A stretch of DNA of 64,000 bases from NCBI GenBank assembly GCA_016933025.1, contig JAFGBT010000015.1:1-64000 (forward strand), given 5' to 3'. Origin of the DNA: Spirochaetota bacterium (GTDB lineage Bacteria > Spirochaetota > UBA4802 > UBA5550). Made by a program: the position numbers and the translations under genes. The number at the start of each line of letters is the position of its first letter. The stretch's first letter is position 1. Shown here piece after piece: positions 53,474-63,118 of this stretch. A model generated the notes under the pieces. The model had not been told where the DNA came from. It saw only the letters and a list, made by a program, of their open reading frames with translations, and searched no databases.

Positions 53474-53670
53474 TGTAATATCTCATGAGGCGAATGGCTC
53501 CCGATATGAGCAAGTGAAACTGGATTAGATATTACAATATGCTCTTTAACGAGCAAAACAGGAGGATTTGCGTGAAGCGAGGATGGTTCACGATGAACCT
53601 TCCGGAGCAAAACAACAGATTACGATAGCTCGCTAAAGAATGCAGCGAATACGGGAGCCGTTCGCCTCAT
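53474..53670 (+). ncRNA. Candidate structured RNA with pseudoknot
   Basis: Two long helices cross. TGTAATATCT (53474-53483) pairs with AGATATTACA (53527-53536). ATGAGGCGAATGGCTCCCG (53485-53503) pairs with 53652-53670 over 19 bp with a single U-G. Inner stems add to it: TGCTC/GAGCA (53540-53555), AGCGAG/CTCGCT (53576-53634) and GGTTCA, CGA, TGAACC (53585-53599). Orientation is inferred from the wobble pair, which breaks on the minus strand. I do not know the family. It could alternatively be the inverted-repeat ends of a small mobile element. Confidence 0.4.
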
Positions 53671-53677
53671 CTCTGAT

Positions 53678-54499
53678 TTATTTCTTGGCCCTGAACACGA
53701 CCCCCTGCTTTTTTACGTACTGCTCCCAGCCGGTAAATCCCGCGCCTGACACCAGGCCCTGGAGCTCCTCCGGCTCAAACCAGTGGAAGCCGTGTGCCGA
53801 TGAGATATAGTTCTGGAACAGTCTTTTTGTCCTTCCCGCGGCCTTCAGGTATGTGGCGCCGATGAAGATCCCGCCCGGCCTGAGCGAATCGTATATCGAG
53901 CGGAATACGGAGGGCAGGGATGGGAACAGGTGCAGGGCGCCGGCGCAGTGGACACGGTCAAAGGATTTCGGCGCGAACACCCATTTCGTCACGTCAACCC
54001 GCATCAGCGTTATCCGCCGGTTTTTTATCCTTTCGATTTCGGCGATCCCCCGCTTGAGCATCGGCAGGGAAAGATCGATGCCGATGACCGAACCGCGGCC
54101 CAACTTTCCTGCGAAGAGCCTGGTGAAATTTCCGGGCCCGCACGCTATATCGAGCACGTCATGCTCCGGCGCGAGGTCCATCAGGCGCAGCGAGGTGTCG
54201 ATTTCCCACGAGAGATCGGAGAACGGCCTGGTCACCGCGGGGCGCCATATATGCTCGTACAGGGCGATGATCGGCGGGAATTCCATTGACCACTGGGAGG
54301 AAAATATCCTGGGAGACGAGGCATCGCCCACGAAATCGATAATGCCGCCGCCCTGCATGAACTCCGTCCCGCACTTCTCGCAGCGCAGGTCGCCCCGGTT
54401 TCCGGAGCCGTCCGGCGGGGTTTCGAACAGGCGTCCGCGCTGGCGGCCGGCCGCAGAGCAGGCGGGGCATGAGAGTTTATCCAGGATGTTTTTTTCCAT
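53678..54499 (-). CDS. SAM-dependent methyltransferase with zinc-ribbon N terminus
   Basis: A 273-residue protein. Residues 1-55 have CPAC and CEKC pairs (Trm112-like zinc ribbon). The methyltransferase fold follows (HDVLDIACGPGNFTRLFA, GIDLSLPMLKRG, DRVHCAGALHLFPS) and ends with HGFHWFEPEEL. It resembles UbiE/RlmA-type enzymes; the substrate is not known. GGAGG precedes the ATG. It lies next to the structured RNA candidate but on the opposite strand. Confidence 0.85.
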   Translation of the reverse strand: MEKNILDKLSCPACSAAGRQRGRLFETPPDGSGNRGDLRCEKCGTEFMQGGGIIDFVGDASSPRIFSSQWSMEFPPIIALYEHIWRPAVTRPFSDLSWEIDTSLRLMDLAPEHDVLDIACGPGNFTRLFAGKLGRGSVIGIDLSLPMLKRGIAEIERIKNRRITLMRVDVTKWVFAPKSFDRVHCAGALHLFPSLPSVFRSIYDSLRPGGIFIGATYLKAAGRTKRLFQNYISSAHGFHWFEPEELQGLVSGAGFTGWEQYVKKQGVVFRAKK

Positions 54500-54588
54500 A
54501 AACAGGGACCTCCTCTTAATACACCAGTATTTACATTTATATCCGGTTACGATGAATGCAACGACTCGACTTCGCTATATAGTGCAAT

Positions 54589-55593
54589 CTATTTTTTCTT
54601 CAATACCTTTTCCGGAATACCCGACTCGCAGGGAACGCCGACCGAGCAGAGCCCGCAGCCGTAGATCATAATATGGTATTCCCCGACGCAGCGGGGAATG
54701 GAGCGTATCACCCTGTTGTAGCATTTTTCCTTGTCATGCCCCTGCTCGGAAATGGCCCCGGTCGGACATCTGGAGACGCAGGCCAGACAGCCGCCGGTAC
54801 GATAATGGGCGCACCATGCGTGGATGTCGTCCGGCCGCTGCCGGTCAGGCCGGAGCCTCAGGTTTACAACAAAGCTTCCGCACCGGTGGGCCGCGCCCTT
54901 CTCGGTGATCAGGAAGTCATGGGCGCCGAAGGTCCCGAGGCCGGCCGCGTAGGCCATGTGCCGGTGCGACCATGGGGAGGCCCAGCCCGCGCCCGGGTAG
55001 CGCTTTTTCGTGAAGAAGGGGGCGGTATCGGGCGATACGGCGAGCACGCCGCGCGCCATCAGATCGGCGACTATCTCGCGCACGAATGAGCGGCTGAACA
55101 TCTCGCCCTGCCGCCTTGTCTGGGCCCAGCGTTCCGAGAGCCAGTCTGATTGGCGGGCGTTCTCTTTTTTTGTGGCGTCGGTTATCGGCATAATAAAAGA
55201 GACGACGCTTATTTCCTCCGGCCGGGGGGCGGCCACCCTGTTTTTTTCCGCCTGCCATGCCATTATCTCGGTCGGCGTGAGGTGGAAGGGCCCGATGATT
55301 TTTTTATATTCTGCAAGAAGGGGGTCGTCGCCCCTGACAAAGCCGACAAGCGGCTCGTCAAAAATTGGCTCCCCGGCGAAGGGATATTCCATCCTGTTGC
55401 CAGGGTGAGTCGCGATTTTTCTCCCGATTACGTCGCGGAACCATTGCTCGTCTATGGCAGATGTGTCGGCGCGGCCGTGCATCTTTTTGTTAAGCCTCGG
55501 CTGCTTCGGCTTCCCGATTTCGACACTGCTTTTTATTCCCGTGATATCAGTCAGGAAGGCGAGGATCCGGTATCTGGTTCTTCCCGCAATCAT
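54589..55593 (-). CDS. Epoxyqueuosine-reductase-like 4Fe-4S protein (QueG-like domain)
   Basis: About 334 residues. The C-terminal half has the QueG-type dual cluster pattern: CLACVSRCP, then RCVGEYHIMIYGCGLCSVGVPCE, near AAGLGTFGAHDFLITEKGAAHRCGSFVVNL. The N-terminal half differs from QueG and has IRY-like region not assigned. Known members reduce epoxyqueuosine with cobalamin, but cobalamin-binding residues cannot be checked here, so the reaction may differ. The ATG at 55593 has GGAGGG at better spacing than the one at 55599. Confidence 0.75.
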   Translation of the reverse strand: MIAGRTRYRILAFLTDITGIKSSVEIGKPKQPRLNKKMHGRADTSAIDEQWFRDVIGRKIATHPGNRMEYPFAGEPIFDEPLVGFVRGDDPLLAEYKKIIGPFHLTPTEIMAWQAEKNRVAAPRPEEISVVSFIMPITDATKKENARQSDWLSERWAQTRRQGEMFSRSFVREIVADLMARGVLAVSPDTAPFFTKKRYPGAGWASPWSHRHMAYAAGLGTFGAHDFLITEKGAAHRCGSFVVNLRLRPDRQRPDDIHAWCAHYRTGGCLACVSRCPTGAISEQGHDKEKCYNRVIRSIPRCVGEYHIMIYGCGLCSVGVPCESGIPEKVLKKK

Positions 55594-55699
55594 TGGCATC
55601 ACCCTCCGTTCGGTCTCTTCCGCGCGCTGCGTCGCCGGGCATTATCGCCGACAGACAGGAGGATTGTCAATAGTATAATGGTCAATAGAATTGCTGTCG

Positions 55700-55715
55700 G
55701 GGACCCCGGGGTCCC
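55700..55715. repeat. 16-bp perfect palindrome
   Basis: GGGACCCCGGGGTCCC is fully self-complementary. It lies between divergent genes (QueG-like and an exported protein). It could be an operator or cruciform-forming site. Confidence 0.5.
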
Positions 55716-55828
55716 GTAAAACGCCGGACAAACGCCCCTCATTGAAAGCAGTCGCAGCGGCATTTGCCGCCGGACATCGGCTGAAATCTCGCTTGATTTT
55801 ATGAAAGCCTTTAATAATTATTGAACCG

Positions 55829-56734
55829 ATGCGTTCGAGATTCAAAAAAACCACATGCTCTCTGGCCCTTCTGTGTGCCCTTCTGGGATGGGCCGCCGCT
55901 GCGCGCGCGGATACCTTCTTTCTGAACGACGGCCAGGTCCTGGTCGGGAAGGTCATACGGGAAACGGCGCTGGCGTATATCGTCGCCAACTCGTACGGCA
56001 CCTTTACGGTGGGAAAGGCAAGGATAAGCAAGATCTATATCACCCGGTCCTACCGGGAAGACATCACGATCCATAAAAAGCTGGGCCTTAAAACCAATGA
56101 AGACTACATCAGGAAGAATTACGAGGAGGGGATCAGGCGCAAAAAGATCGAAGAGGCGCTTGAAAAGGAGAAAAAGAAGCTATATAAAGCGGGGAAAACA
56201 GGTGTGCCGTCCAATCTCTGGAAGTATGGACGCCTCGGGGTGGAGGGCGTGTATTACAGCACCATCATTTCCCCGCCCCTCTTTGCCAGAGTGCCGCACG
56301 GCCTTGCGGCGAGTCTCATGTACGATCAGGGGCTTGACCTCATGATCGGAAAGCGGCACATGGCCATGCCCGGTTTGCGCGTTGAGGCGGGCGTTATAGA
56401 TTTTGAGCGTAAGTTTTTCTTCAAGTCCTCCCGCCGGTTATCCGGGTATTTCCTCCTGGCCGGGCCTCTCTGGGCCCTTCCGTCGCTCGATAATTCGTGG
56501 GGCTGTGTTGTTCTGGCGGCCCTGCCGGGCGCCGGCTATTACTATATCACCAATGACGATTCCGCTTCCCGGAGCAACGACTTTCATTTTACCTGCGCCG
56601 GCATTGTGGGATATGAGTATTCATTCAAGGTGGTCTCGCTATTCATTCATTTCAGATATATCTACATCCTGGACCAGGACATCGCCTTCAACGGAATAGG
56701 AGGATCGGCGGGCATTGCCTTCAGACTGTGGTGA
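55829..56734 (+). CDS. Exported protein with possible beta-barrel, unknown function
   Basis: A 301-residue protein with a Sec signal (residues 1-27, ending ARADTFFL). An early repeat DTFFLNDGQVLVGKVIRETALAYIV looks like a small SH3-like strand pair and resembles the C terminus of the TPR protein at 59864 (VEGNVFIGAV...EKIILKTTLGTVTIPKEKI). A charged coiled coil (residues about 85-125) precedes alternating strands rich in aromatic residues, as in outer-membrane barrels, ending in FRLW. The family is not recognised. Confidence 0.6.
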   Translation: MRSRFKKTTCSLALLCALLGWAAAARADTFFLNDGQVLVGKVIRETALAYIVANSYGTFTVGKARISKIYITRSYREDITIHKKLGLKTNEDYIRKNYEEGIRRKKIEEALEKEKKKLYKAGKTGVPSNLWKYGRLGVEGVYYSTIISPPLFARVPHGLAASLMYDQGLDLMIGKRHMAMPGLRVEAGVIDFERKFFFKSSRRLSGYFLLAGPLWALPSLDNSWGCVVLAALPGAGYYYITNDDSASRSNDFHFTCAGIVGYEYSFKVVSLFIHFRYIYILDQDIAFNGIGGSAGIAFRLW

Positions 56735-57099
56735 CTTTAACGGCTATTCCAGCAAGAGAAACTGACTGGATTATGTCTCATTATGAGCAGGGGGCATGTG
56801 AACCAACCCTTACTATGCAATCCTGCATATTTTTCCAGATATTAATGGAAATTTTGATGATTCCATTAAAATTCGCTTAGATTAACAGGATCGCTTCGCT
56901 ACGCTCGCGATGACATGCTATGTATTATGCCGATTATGCGGATTTAATAAGATTAAAATCATATTGCATACGCAAAAGGGCTATATTTTGATTAATCAAA
57001 ATTTGGCCGGACTTTCAGATAGTCATGTATTATAATATTATTAAATTAATCTTGAATGTTTGGTTGATATAGTAATTAATGTTAATTTAAAGCTATAAT
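56735..57099. other. AT-rich intergenic region with a small dispersed repeat
   Basis: Contains GCTTCGCTACGCTCGCGATGACATGCT near 56892-56919, related to 42360. No gene supported; the following gene has a poor ribosome site. Confidence 0.4.
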
Positions 57100-59859
57100 A
57101 TGCTCAACCATACAAAAACATCAGCGCGCATACTTCCCGGCATCTTCATCCTGCTTGCGGCGTTCCTCGGCCGGTGCAGCGACGGGATGGATGTGCTGCT
57201 GATGAACGACAGATCCTTTTATACCGTAGCTTTTCTTCATGGCGATGTCGGATCGGCCGACCTGGAAAACCTTGAAATTTCCTCCGGGACGCTTTCGCCC
57301 GGATTCGATTCGAACACCACATATTACACGGCGGTTATCGATGAAACCGTCGCCACGGTCAGCGTAACGCCGACCGCGGTTGAGCGGACCGCCGCCATCC
57401 TCGTGGGAAAAGATCCGGAGCCTGCCGAGCCTGTCTCATCCGGACAGCCCTCCGGCGACATCGACATGGCCAACGGCGAGAATGTCATCGAGGTGAATGT
57501 CACATCCTATGACGGTCTGCTGACGAGGACCTATTTCGTCAACGTGTTCAGGTGCGACCTTGACAACGCGGACCTTATCGACCTCTCGCTTTCGGACGGG
57601 TCTGCCGTGCCGCTTGACCCGTCCTTCGCTACCGGGACCTATTCGTATACGGCCTATGTCGACAGCTCCGTGCCGTCGATCACCGTGACGCCGACGGCGG
57701 ACGAGGAATATGCCACCATCAGGGTGAACGGGACCGTGGTGGTGTCCGGCCAGCCGTCGCCGGATATAGACCTGAGCCCCGGTGAAAACACGATTACCGT
57801 GGATGTGCTGTCGTTTGACGGGTCCGTTTCGCGGACCTATACGATTAACGCGATATCATGCGAGCCGGGCAACGCCGACCTGTCGGACCTTGTCCTGTCG
57901 ACCGGGACACTCTCGCCGGGATTCGATCCGGATACGCTTTCGTATATATCGTATATTCATGAATCGGTCATGTCGCTCACCGTGGCGCCGATAGCGGCAG
58001 ATCAGTTTGCGACCATGACGGTAAATGGATCGGAATGGGAATCGGGACAACCGTACGGTGTCAGCACTCCTGCAAACGGCGATTATTCGGTGACAATTGT
58101 CGTTACCTCGCCAGACGGGAGCGTTGCAAAAACGTATACCCTGACCATCACCAGGCTAAACATGTTCAGCACGAACCTCTTGAGCATGGATATTGCAGAT
58201 CAGGCGACGCTTACTACTCTGGTGCTATCCCCTGACTTTAACAAGGGCCAGACTGTATATACCGCGACTATTGACACGTCCGTACTCGATATGGCCGCGG
58301 TGACGGTTACTCCTGTAGCGGAGTCGGGCGGTCTGGCGACAATTACGGTGAATGGCGAAAGTGTTCCATCCGGGTCGACTTCCTCGGGCATTACCATGAA
58401 CCATGGCATTAACACAATAACCGTCTATGTGACGAACGGAGCGGCCGCTCCTCAAACCTATACAGTAACCATAACCAAGTATAATTCGACGAACGCCGAC
58501 CTGTCGAACCTTGCCCTGTCGAACGGCACGCTCAACCCGGTCTTCGATGCGGGAACGATATCATACACTGCCGAGGTGACCGCGTCATCGATCACGGTAA
58601 CACCGACCCTGGAGGAGTCGTACGCGTCTGTCACGGTTAACGGCAATACGGTAACTTCCGGCCAGCCGTCGCAGAGCATCCCCATGGCGATCGGGGATAA
58701 TCTCATCACGGTCACCGTTACCGCCCAGAACGGCACAACGACCAGGACCTATACCGTGACCGCGACCAGGACCGCGATCCTGCCGACCGATTTCATTTCG
58801 GGCAGGAGCATAAGACTTGATACGACGTCGTCCGGCGCCGATGTGACCAGCACCATCACGAACTTCCCGGTGCTCATCCGCCTGACCGATTCCTCCATCA
58901 TACAGTCGCTTCAAACTGACTGGGACGACCTCAGGTTCCTGTGGAACGACGGAGTCACCTGGCTCAACTACGAGATCGAGCGGTGGGACATTGCAACCAA
59001 TCGGGCGGAGGTGTGGGTCCTGGTGCCCACGATCGCCGGGAACAGCAACACCTATCTCACCATGTATTATAACGACGTAATAAACGGGGCGGTCCCGGCC
59101 GCCAGCAACCCGGGGGCCGTGTTCAACGCCTCGAACGGCTTTGCCGCCGTGTATCACATGAACAACAACCCTGCCGGAGGCACCGGCGCGATTAAAAACA
59201 GCTCCTCGAACCCTGGGCTTGACGGGACCTCGGCCGGCAGCATGACATCTGGCGACCTGATCGAAAGCCAGGTCGCCGGCGGCCTCGATTTTGACGGGAC
59301 AAATGACCAAATCAACCTGGGAACGAGCGGATTGCTTCAGCCGGCGAACCTGACCGCGAGCTTCTGGGTGAAAAAGCCGGGTTCACTGCTCGGGTTCTTC
59401 ATATACCGGAACTTTCTCTGCATGAAGTCTTCGCGGTCCGAGAACGGCTGGTATATCGATTTTTCACCTGGCCTGGCGGTGGGACTCGGAGCCGTGCCCT
59501 TTGAATTTTACGTTGACGGCAATAATAACGGCTTTGTCCTTACCCCGACGCTGATAAGCTTTGACTGGCTGTCTTCGTCGGAATGGGTCATGATGACCGT
59601 TTCGTTCAATACGACTTCCAATACGTGCGATATTTTCTTCAATGGCGAACTGCAGAACGGCATGATCAGCGGGGAGGTCGGCAGCCCGAATACTATTACA
59701 GCCACCGGCGATACAAAGTACATTGCTGGCGGAAATTTTAACTCGAATTTGAAGGGCGGCATGGACGAGGTCCGCATCCAGAGCGTGGTGCGCTCTGTTG
59801 ACTGGGTGAAGCTGGAATACGAGAACCAGAAGACGAACCAGTCGCTCGTCAAATTCTAA
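57100..59859 (+). CDS. Large surface protein with cadherin-like repeats, DUF2341 and LamG
   Basis: A 919-residue exported protein. The signal region ends AAFLGRCSD, possibly a lipobox with an atypical Arg. Five tandem cadherin-like beta-sandwich repeats follow (residues about 47-560), each with (A/N)ADL..L.LS.G.L.P.FD...TY.Y and a TRTYTV ending. Next comes DUF2341 (FPVLIRLTDSSIIQSLQ, NYEIERWD, TYLTMYYND), then a LamG-like concanavalin domain (GLDFDGTNDQINLG, ASFWVKK, GGMDEVRIQSVVRS). Probably surface-exposed and glycan- or adhesion-related. Confidence 0.85.
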   Translation: MLNHTKTSARILPGIFILLAAFLGRCSDGMDVLLMNDRSFYTVAFLHGDVGSADLENLEISSGTLSPGFDSNTTYYTAVIDETVATVSVTPTAVERTAAILVGKDPEPAEPVSSGQPSGDIDMANGENVIEVNVTSYDGLLTRTYFVNVFRCDLDNADLIDLSLSDGSAVPLDPSFATGTYSYTAYVDSSVPSITVTPTADEEYATIRVNGTVVVSGQPSPDIDLSPGENTITVDVLSFDGSVSRTYTINAISCEPGNADLSDLVLSTGTLSPGFDPDTLSYISYIHESVMSLTVAPIAADQFATMTVNGSEWESGQPYGVSTPANGDYSVTIVVTSPDGSVAKTYTLTITRLNMFSTNLLSMDIADQATLTTLVLSPDFNKGQTVYTATIDTSVLDMAAVTVTPVAESGGLATITVNGESVPSGSTSSGITMNHGINTITVYVTNGAAAPQTYTVTITKYNSTNADLSNLALSNGTLNPVFDAGTISYTAEVTASSITVTPTLEESYASVTVNGNTVTSGQPSQSIPMAIGDNLITVTVTAQNGTTTRTYTVTATRTAILPTDFISGRSIRLDTTSSGADVTSTITNFPVLIRLTDSSIIQSLQTDWDDLRFLWNDGVTWLNYEIERWDIATNRAEVWVLVPTIAGNSNTYLTMYYNDVINGAVPAASNPGAVFNASNGFAAVYHMNNNPAGGTGAIKNSSSNPGLDGTSAGSMTSGDLIESQVAGGLDFDGTNDQINLGTSGLLQPANLTASFWVKKPGSLLGFFIYRNFLCMKSSRSENGWYIDFSPGLAVGLGAVPFEFYVDGNNNGFVLTPTLISFDWLSSSEWVMMTVSFNTTSNTCDIFFNGELQNGMISGEVGSPNTITATGDTKYIAGGNFNSNLKGGMDEVRIQSVVRSVDWVKLEYENQKTNQSLVKF

Positions 59860-59863
59860 CCGG

Positions 59864-61231
59864 TTACATCTTCTTTTTGCTCACTATTTTCTCTTTAGGT
59901 ATGGTCACGGTCCCCAGCGTTGTTTTCAGGATTATCTTCTCGCCGGTGTCCGATTGCACGGCGCCGATGAAAACATTTCCCTCCACGGTTTCGACCCGAA
60001 ATATGACAGCCGGGGCCTGTTCGCCTTCCGGCTCCATTTCCGCGCCGGTTTTTTTCGTTTTCACCAGCCGGCCGGGGCGGGACAGGGCCTGCACCTTGCC
60101 GATGTCGAGCACCGGGTGGAGCTTTTCCTCTCTGGCGAGCTCCCGTCTGAAGACCGGGTTTTCCTCTTCCCCGCCGTCGCCGCGCAGCTTCCTCTCCTGT
60201 TCCGTCATTTTTTTAAAGACGGGATCGCCGATCAGGCGGTTGTTGTACTCCGCGAGTTGCATCACCTTTGCGCCGTTCGTCGCCGCCGCGCCGGCGAGGT
60301 ATATCCGCCGGTTCGCGAGCGCGGCGTACGGCGAGGCCGGGTTGCGCGAGATGGCCTCCTGGTAGGTGTCGATCGCCTTCTCTTTTTCCGAGAGCCCCTC
60401 GAGGGAGCGCCCTCTTATGTACATCAACCGCTGCGCTTCGGCGGGAGAGGTCTTTTTCTCGATCCTCCCGATAACGTCGAGTGCCTCCCGGTAGGCCAGA
60501 AGCGTGAAGAGCTTGTCCGCCTTCTCAAGCGAGTCTTTATCCTTTTGGATTATCCGGTCGACTTCGGCCCTGAATCCGTCGAGAAAGCGGAGGAGGATGA
60601 GCGCGGTCGCGGCGGCCGGGGCGTTCTCATATTCCCGGATGACGGAAAGGTACTTGTCCCTGGCGACCTGGTAGCTCCCCGTGATCGCGTGGCAGTATCC
60701 CTGATGGAGGAGGATGCCGGCGATGGCGGAGGTGTCGTATTTTTCCTCTTTCAGGGCCCTCTCGTAGATGCGCAGGGCGCCTGCGAAGGCGTTATTGCGT
60801 TCGTAGTAATACGCGACCCCCAGGTACACGTTCACCGGGTCGTCTGCGAGAAACCGTATAGGGCCTTTCTGCGTGATGGCCCTGAACATATTGATCATGA
60901 ACACGGAGGGGCCGGACAGGATGAGGTAGGGGCTCATCGTCACCCTCCCGGCGGGAGACGCCTCCGCCAGGATCGAGTTCGCTCTCATTTCGATCAGGTC
61001 GGCATCGTCCTGGCGGATCTGGTTTTCGTACACCCTCTTCTGCGCCTGGTATTTCATCACCAGGCCCATGTGGCTGATGTTGTTCTCCTCGCGGTTGCTT
61101 TTCTGGATGTAGCTGCGGATTTCCCTGATGCGGACATACTGGTTGACGTCGTTCAGGAGCAGCATGAGCGAGATGATGCCGAGCGTTACCAGTGAAAGTG
61201 CGGCTTCTGTTTTGTAGGATCGTGCCTTCAT
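59864..61231 (-). CDS. TPR-rich membrane-anchored protein
   Basis: A 455-residue protein with one N-terminal membrane helix (LVTLGIISLMLLL). Tetratricopeptide-like helical repeats follow (AYYYERNNAFAGALRIYERAL, HQGYCHAITGSYQVARDKYL, YIRGRSLEGLSEKEKAIDTYQEA). The C-terminal strands FRVETVEGNVFIGAV...TVTIPKEKI resemble the repeat in the exported protein at 55829. It is 7 bp downstream of the SpoIIE phosphatase gene in one transcript, and converges with the surface protein. A scaffold role is likely. Confidence 0.7.
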   Translation of the reverse strand: MKARSYKTEAALSLVTLGIISLMLLLNDVNQYVRIREIRSYIQKSNREENNISHMGLVMKYQAQKRVYENQIRQDDADLIEMRANSILAEASPAGRVTMSPYLILSGPSVFMINMFRAITQKGPIRFLADDPVNVYLGVAYYYERNNAFAGALRIYERALKEEKYDTSAIAGILLHQGYCHAITGSYQVARDKYLSVIREYENAPAAATALILLRFLDGFRAEVDRIIQKDKDSLEKADKLFTLLAYREALDVIGRIEKKTSPAEAQRLMYIRGRSLEGLSEKEKAIDTYQEAISRNPASPYAALANRRIYLAGAAATNGAKVMQLAEYNNRLIGDPVFKKMTEQERKLRGDGGEEENPVFRRELAREEKLHPVLDIGKVQALSRPGRLVKTKKTGAEMEPEGEQAPAVIFRVETVEGNVFIGAVQSDTGEKIILKTTLGTVTIPKEKIVSKKKM

Positions 61232-61238
61232 GGGGCCC

Positions 61239-62774
61239 CTATTTCACGTCGATGAGAAAGATCGTCGCGTCGTCCTTCAGGCCCGCGGCGCCGATATGCC
61301 AGGTGAGGTCGTCGGTGATGCCCCTGAGCAGCTGCTCGCAGTCGGCAGCGGTTCTTTTTTTGATCGACTCCTGCAGCCCGGCCATCCCGAATTCCTTGCC
61401 CTCGGGGCTCCGCGCTTCGATGATGCCGTCGGTATAGAGAACGATCTTGTCGCCGCCTTCAAGCCTGATGGAGCTGGTTGCGTAGAGGTCGTCCATCATC
61501 GGGGATATGCCGACCGGCCCGCCCGTCGTGGTGAGAGGCAGGAGCCTGCGGGATTTCGTTTTGATCAGCAACGCCTCCTCGTGCCCGGCGTTGCAGTAGG
61601 AGAGGACATTCTTTTCGTCTATCATCAGGTAGATGGCGGTGAAGTAGACGCCGAGGTGTATGTTTTCCCTCGTGAGGAGGTTGCGGGCCTCCCTGTTCAT
61701 GTAGCGGATCAGGTCCGCGGGATTCTTGTAGAGCGGCGCGGACTGGGCGAATATCTCCTTGACCAGCATGGTCACCAGGGCGGCGGGCATGCCGTGCCCC
61801 GACACGTCGACCATAAGGTAGCCGGTGCCCGCTCCCTCGAGCCTGATGACATCGTAGTAATCGCCGCTGACCTTCCCCAGCGACTTGTGGAAGACCGCGT
61901 AATTGAAACGGCTGTCGTTGGTCACCCTCGGGTAGATCAGCTGCTGGACGCCGCTCGCGACGTCCATTTCGTCTTCCGTCTGATCGCGCTGGCGCTGCAG
62001 CGTTATGATCTTTTCCTGTATCGAGTCGGCCATGCTGTTGAAGGCAACGCCGAGCTGGCCGATTTCGTCGTCCTTCCGTATGTCCGCGCGCGCGTCCAGG
62101 TCGCCCCTGCTGATCTCCAGGCTCTTTTCATGGAGCGCCTGTATCGGCTGGATGAACATCCGGTGAAAAATCGTGGCGAATATGCCGTGGAACAGGGCCA
62201 GGAACACGATGATAACCATGATGATGAGATAGAGGTCGACCAGCCGGCGCTTGAAATCGCGCATCTCGATCTTCAGAAGGAGTATCGTGTCGCCCACGAT
62301 GGGCATGACGTAGGGGATGTAGAATGATATAACGAAGCTCTTCTCGTCGAGAGTCGAGAAGATCCTCCTGCCGGTGTAGTCCTGGTTTGCGACAGCGGTG
62401 ATTCCGTTCTTGATGTCCTGTCTGCCGAGCTTGAGGCCCGGCTGGGACTTGTGCAGGACGGTACCATCCTCGGTGAAGATGATGAGGCTGTCTTTCCCGA
62501 TGAGCTTGTTGTGTATGATGCCGGAGACTTCCCTGATGACCTGGTCCCGGTTTTCTAAGCGGAATATTTTTTTATTCCCCCTTTCGGCCGAGATTTTTTG
62601 AAGCGATGCGATGAAATCCTCGGTTCTCTCGCGGATATGGTACTTGCTGTTTTCGGTGATGAGGTCGATCTGGTTTTCATAGATCATGATGGTGAAGACC
62701 GATATGTTCACGATCGCCAGGAATAAGTACAGGAGGGTCATCTTTACGCTGATTGACTTTAGGTGAAGCTTCAT
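61239..62774 (-). CDS. HAMP-SpoIIE (PP2C-type) phosphatase with sensor domain
   Basis: About 511 residues. First membrane helix (MTLLYLFLAIVNISVFTIMIY), an outer sensor region about 35-185 that looks Cache-like (SLIIFTEDGTVLHKS), a second helix (YLIIMVIIVFLALFHGIFATIF), HAMP (RMFIQPIQALHEKSLEISRGD) and a SpoIIE domain (KSLGKVSGDYYDVIRL, LMVDVSGHGMPAALV, KIVLYTDGIIEAR, LKDDATIFLI). The metal-binding Asp residues are present. The start at 62774 fits a short cytoplasmic tail; a longer frame exists upstream. Confidence 0.87.
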   Translation of the reverse strand: MKLHLKSISVKMTLLYLFLAIVNISVFTIMIYENQIDLITENSKYHIRERTEDFIASLQKISAERGNKKIFRLENRDQVIREVSGIIHNKLIGKDSLIIFTEDGTVLHKSQPGLKLGRQDIKNGITAVANQDYTGRRIFSTLDEKSFVISFYIPYVMPIVGDTILLLKIEMRDFKRRLVDLYLIIMVIIVFLALFHGIFATIFHRMFIQPIQALHEKSLEISRGDLDARADIRKDDEIGQLGVAFNSMADSIQEKIITLQRQRDQTEDEMDVASGVQQLIYPRVTNDSRFNYAVFHKSLGKVSGDYYDVIRLEGAGTGYLMVDVSGHGMPAALVTMLVKEIFAQSAPLYKNPADLIRYMNREARNLLTRENIHLGVYFTAIYLMIDEKNVLSYCNAGHEEALLIKTKSRRLLPLTTTGGPVGISPMMDDLYATSSIRLEGGDKIVLYTDGIIEARSPEGKEFGMAGLQESIKKRTAADCEQLLRGITDDLTWHIGAAGLKDDATIFLIDVK

Positions 62775-63118
62775 GATGCCGTGCCACGCAATTGTTGTTT
62801 TCCGGCTGAGGGGCCGCGGGAGATGCCGGCCAGTTAATCGTGTGAACTGCTGCCCCGCCATATTCCCGCTAATAATATCGACAGGGAGCTGCGTAAAATT
62901 GAGAACTGAATGGTATTTGGCGTCCGGGAATAATGCAGAATGACTGTGAGGAGGAGGGGGGACCGGAATGCGGCGGTTATGCTGGATCATACGCATGTGC
63001 CGATAATGAGGCAGGCGGGGACCTCCGACGTGTCAGCAATGAATATTTTTCTGCCGGCGGTCAATGCAGAAATTTTAGGTCAAATGCTGCGGTCCGGTCT
63101 CTTCAGCCGGATGTTCTG

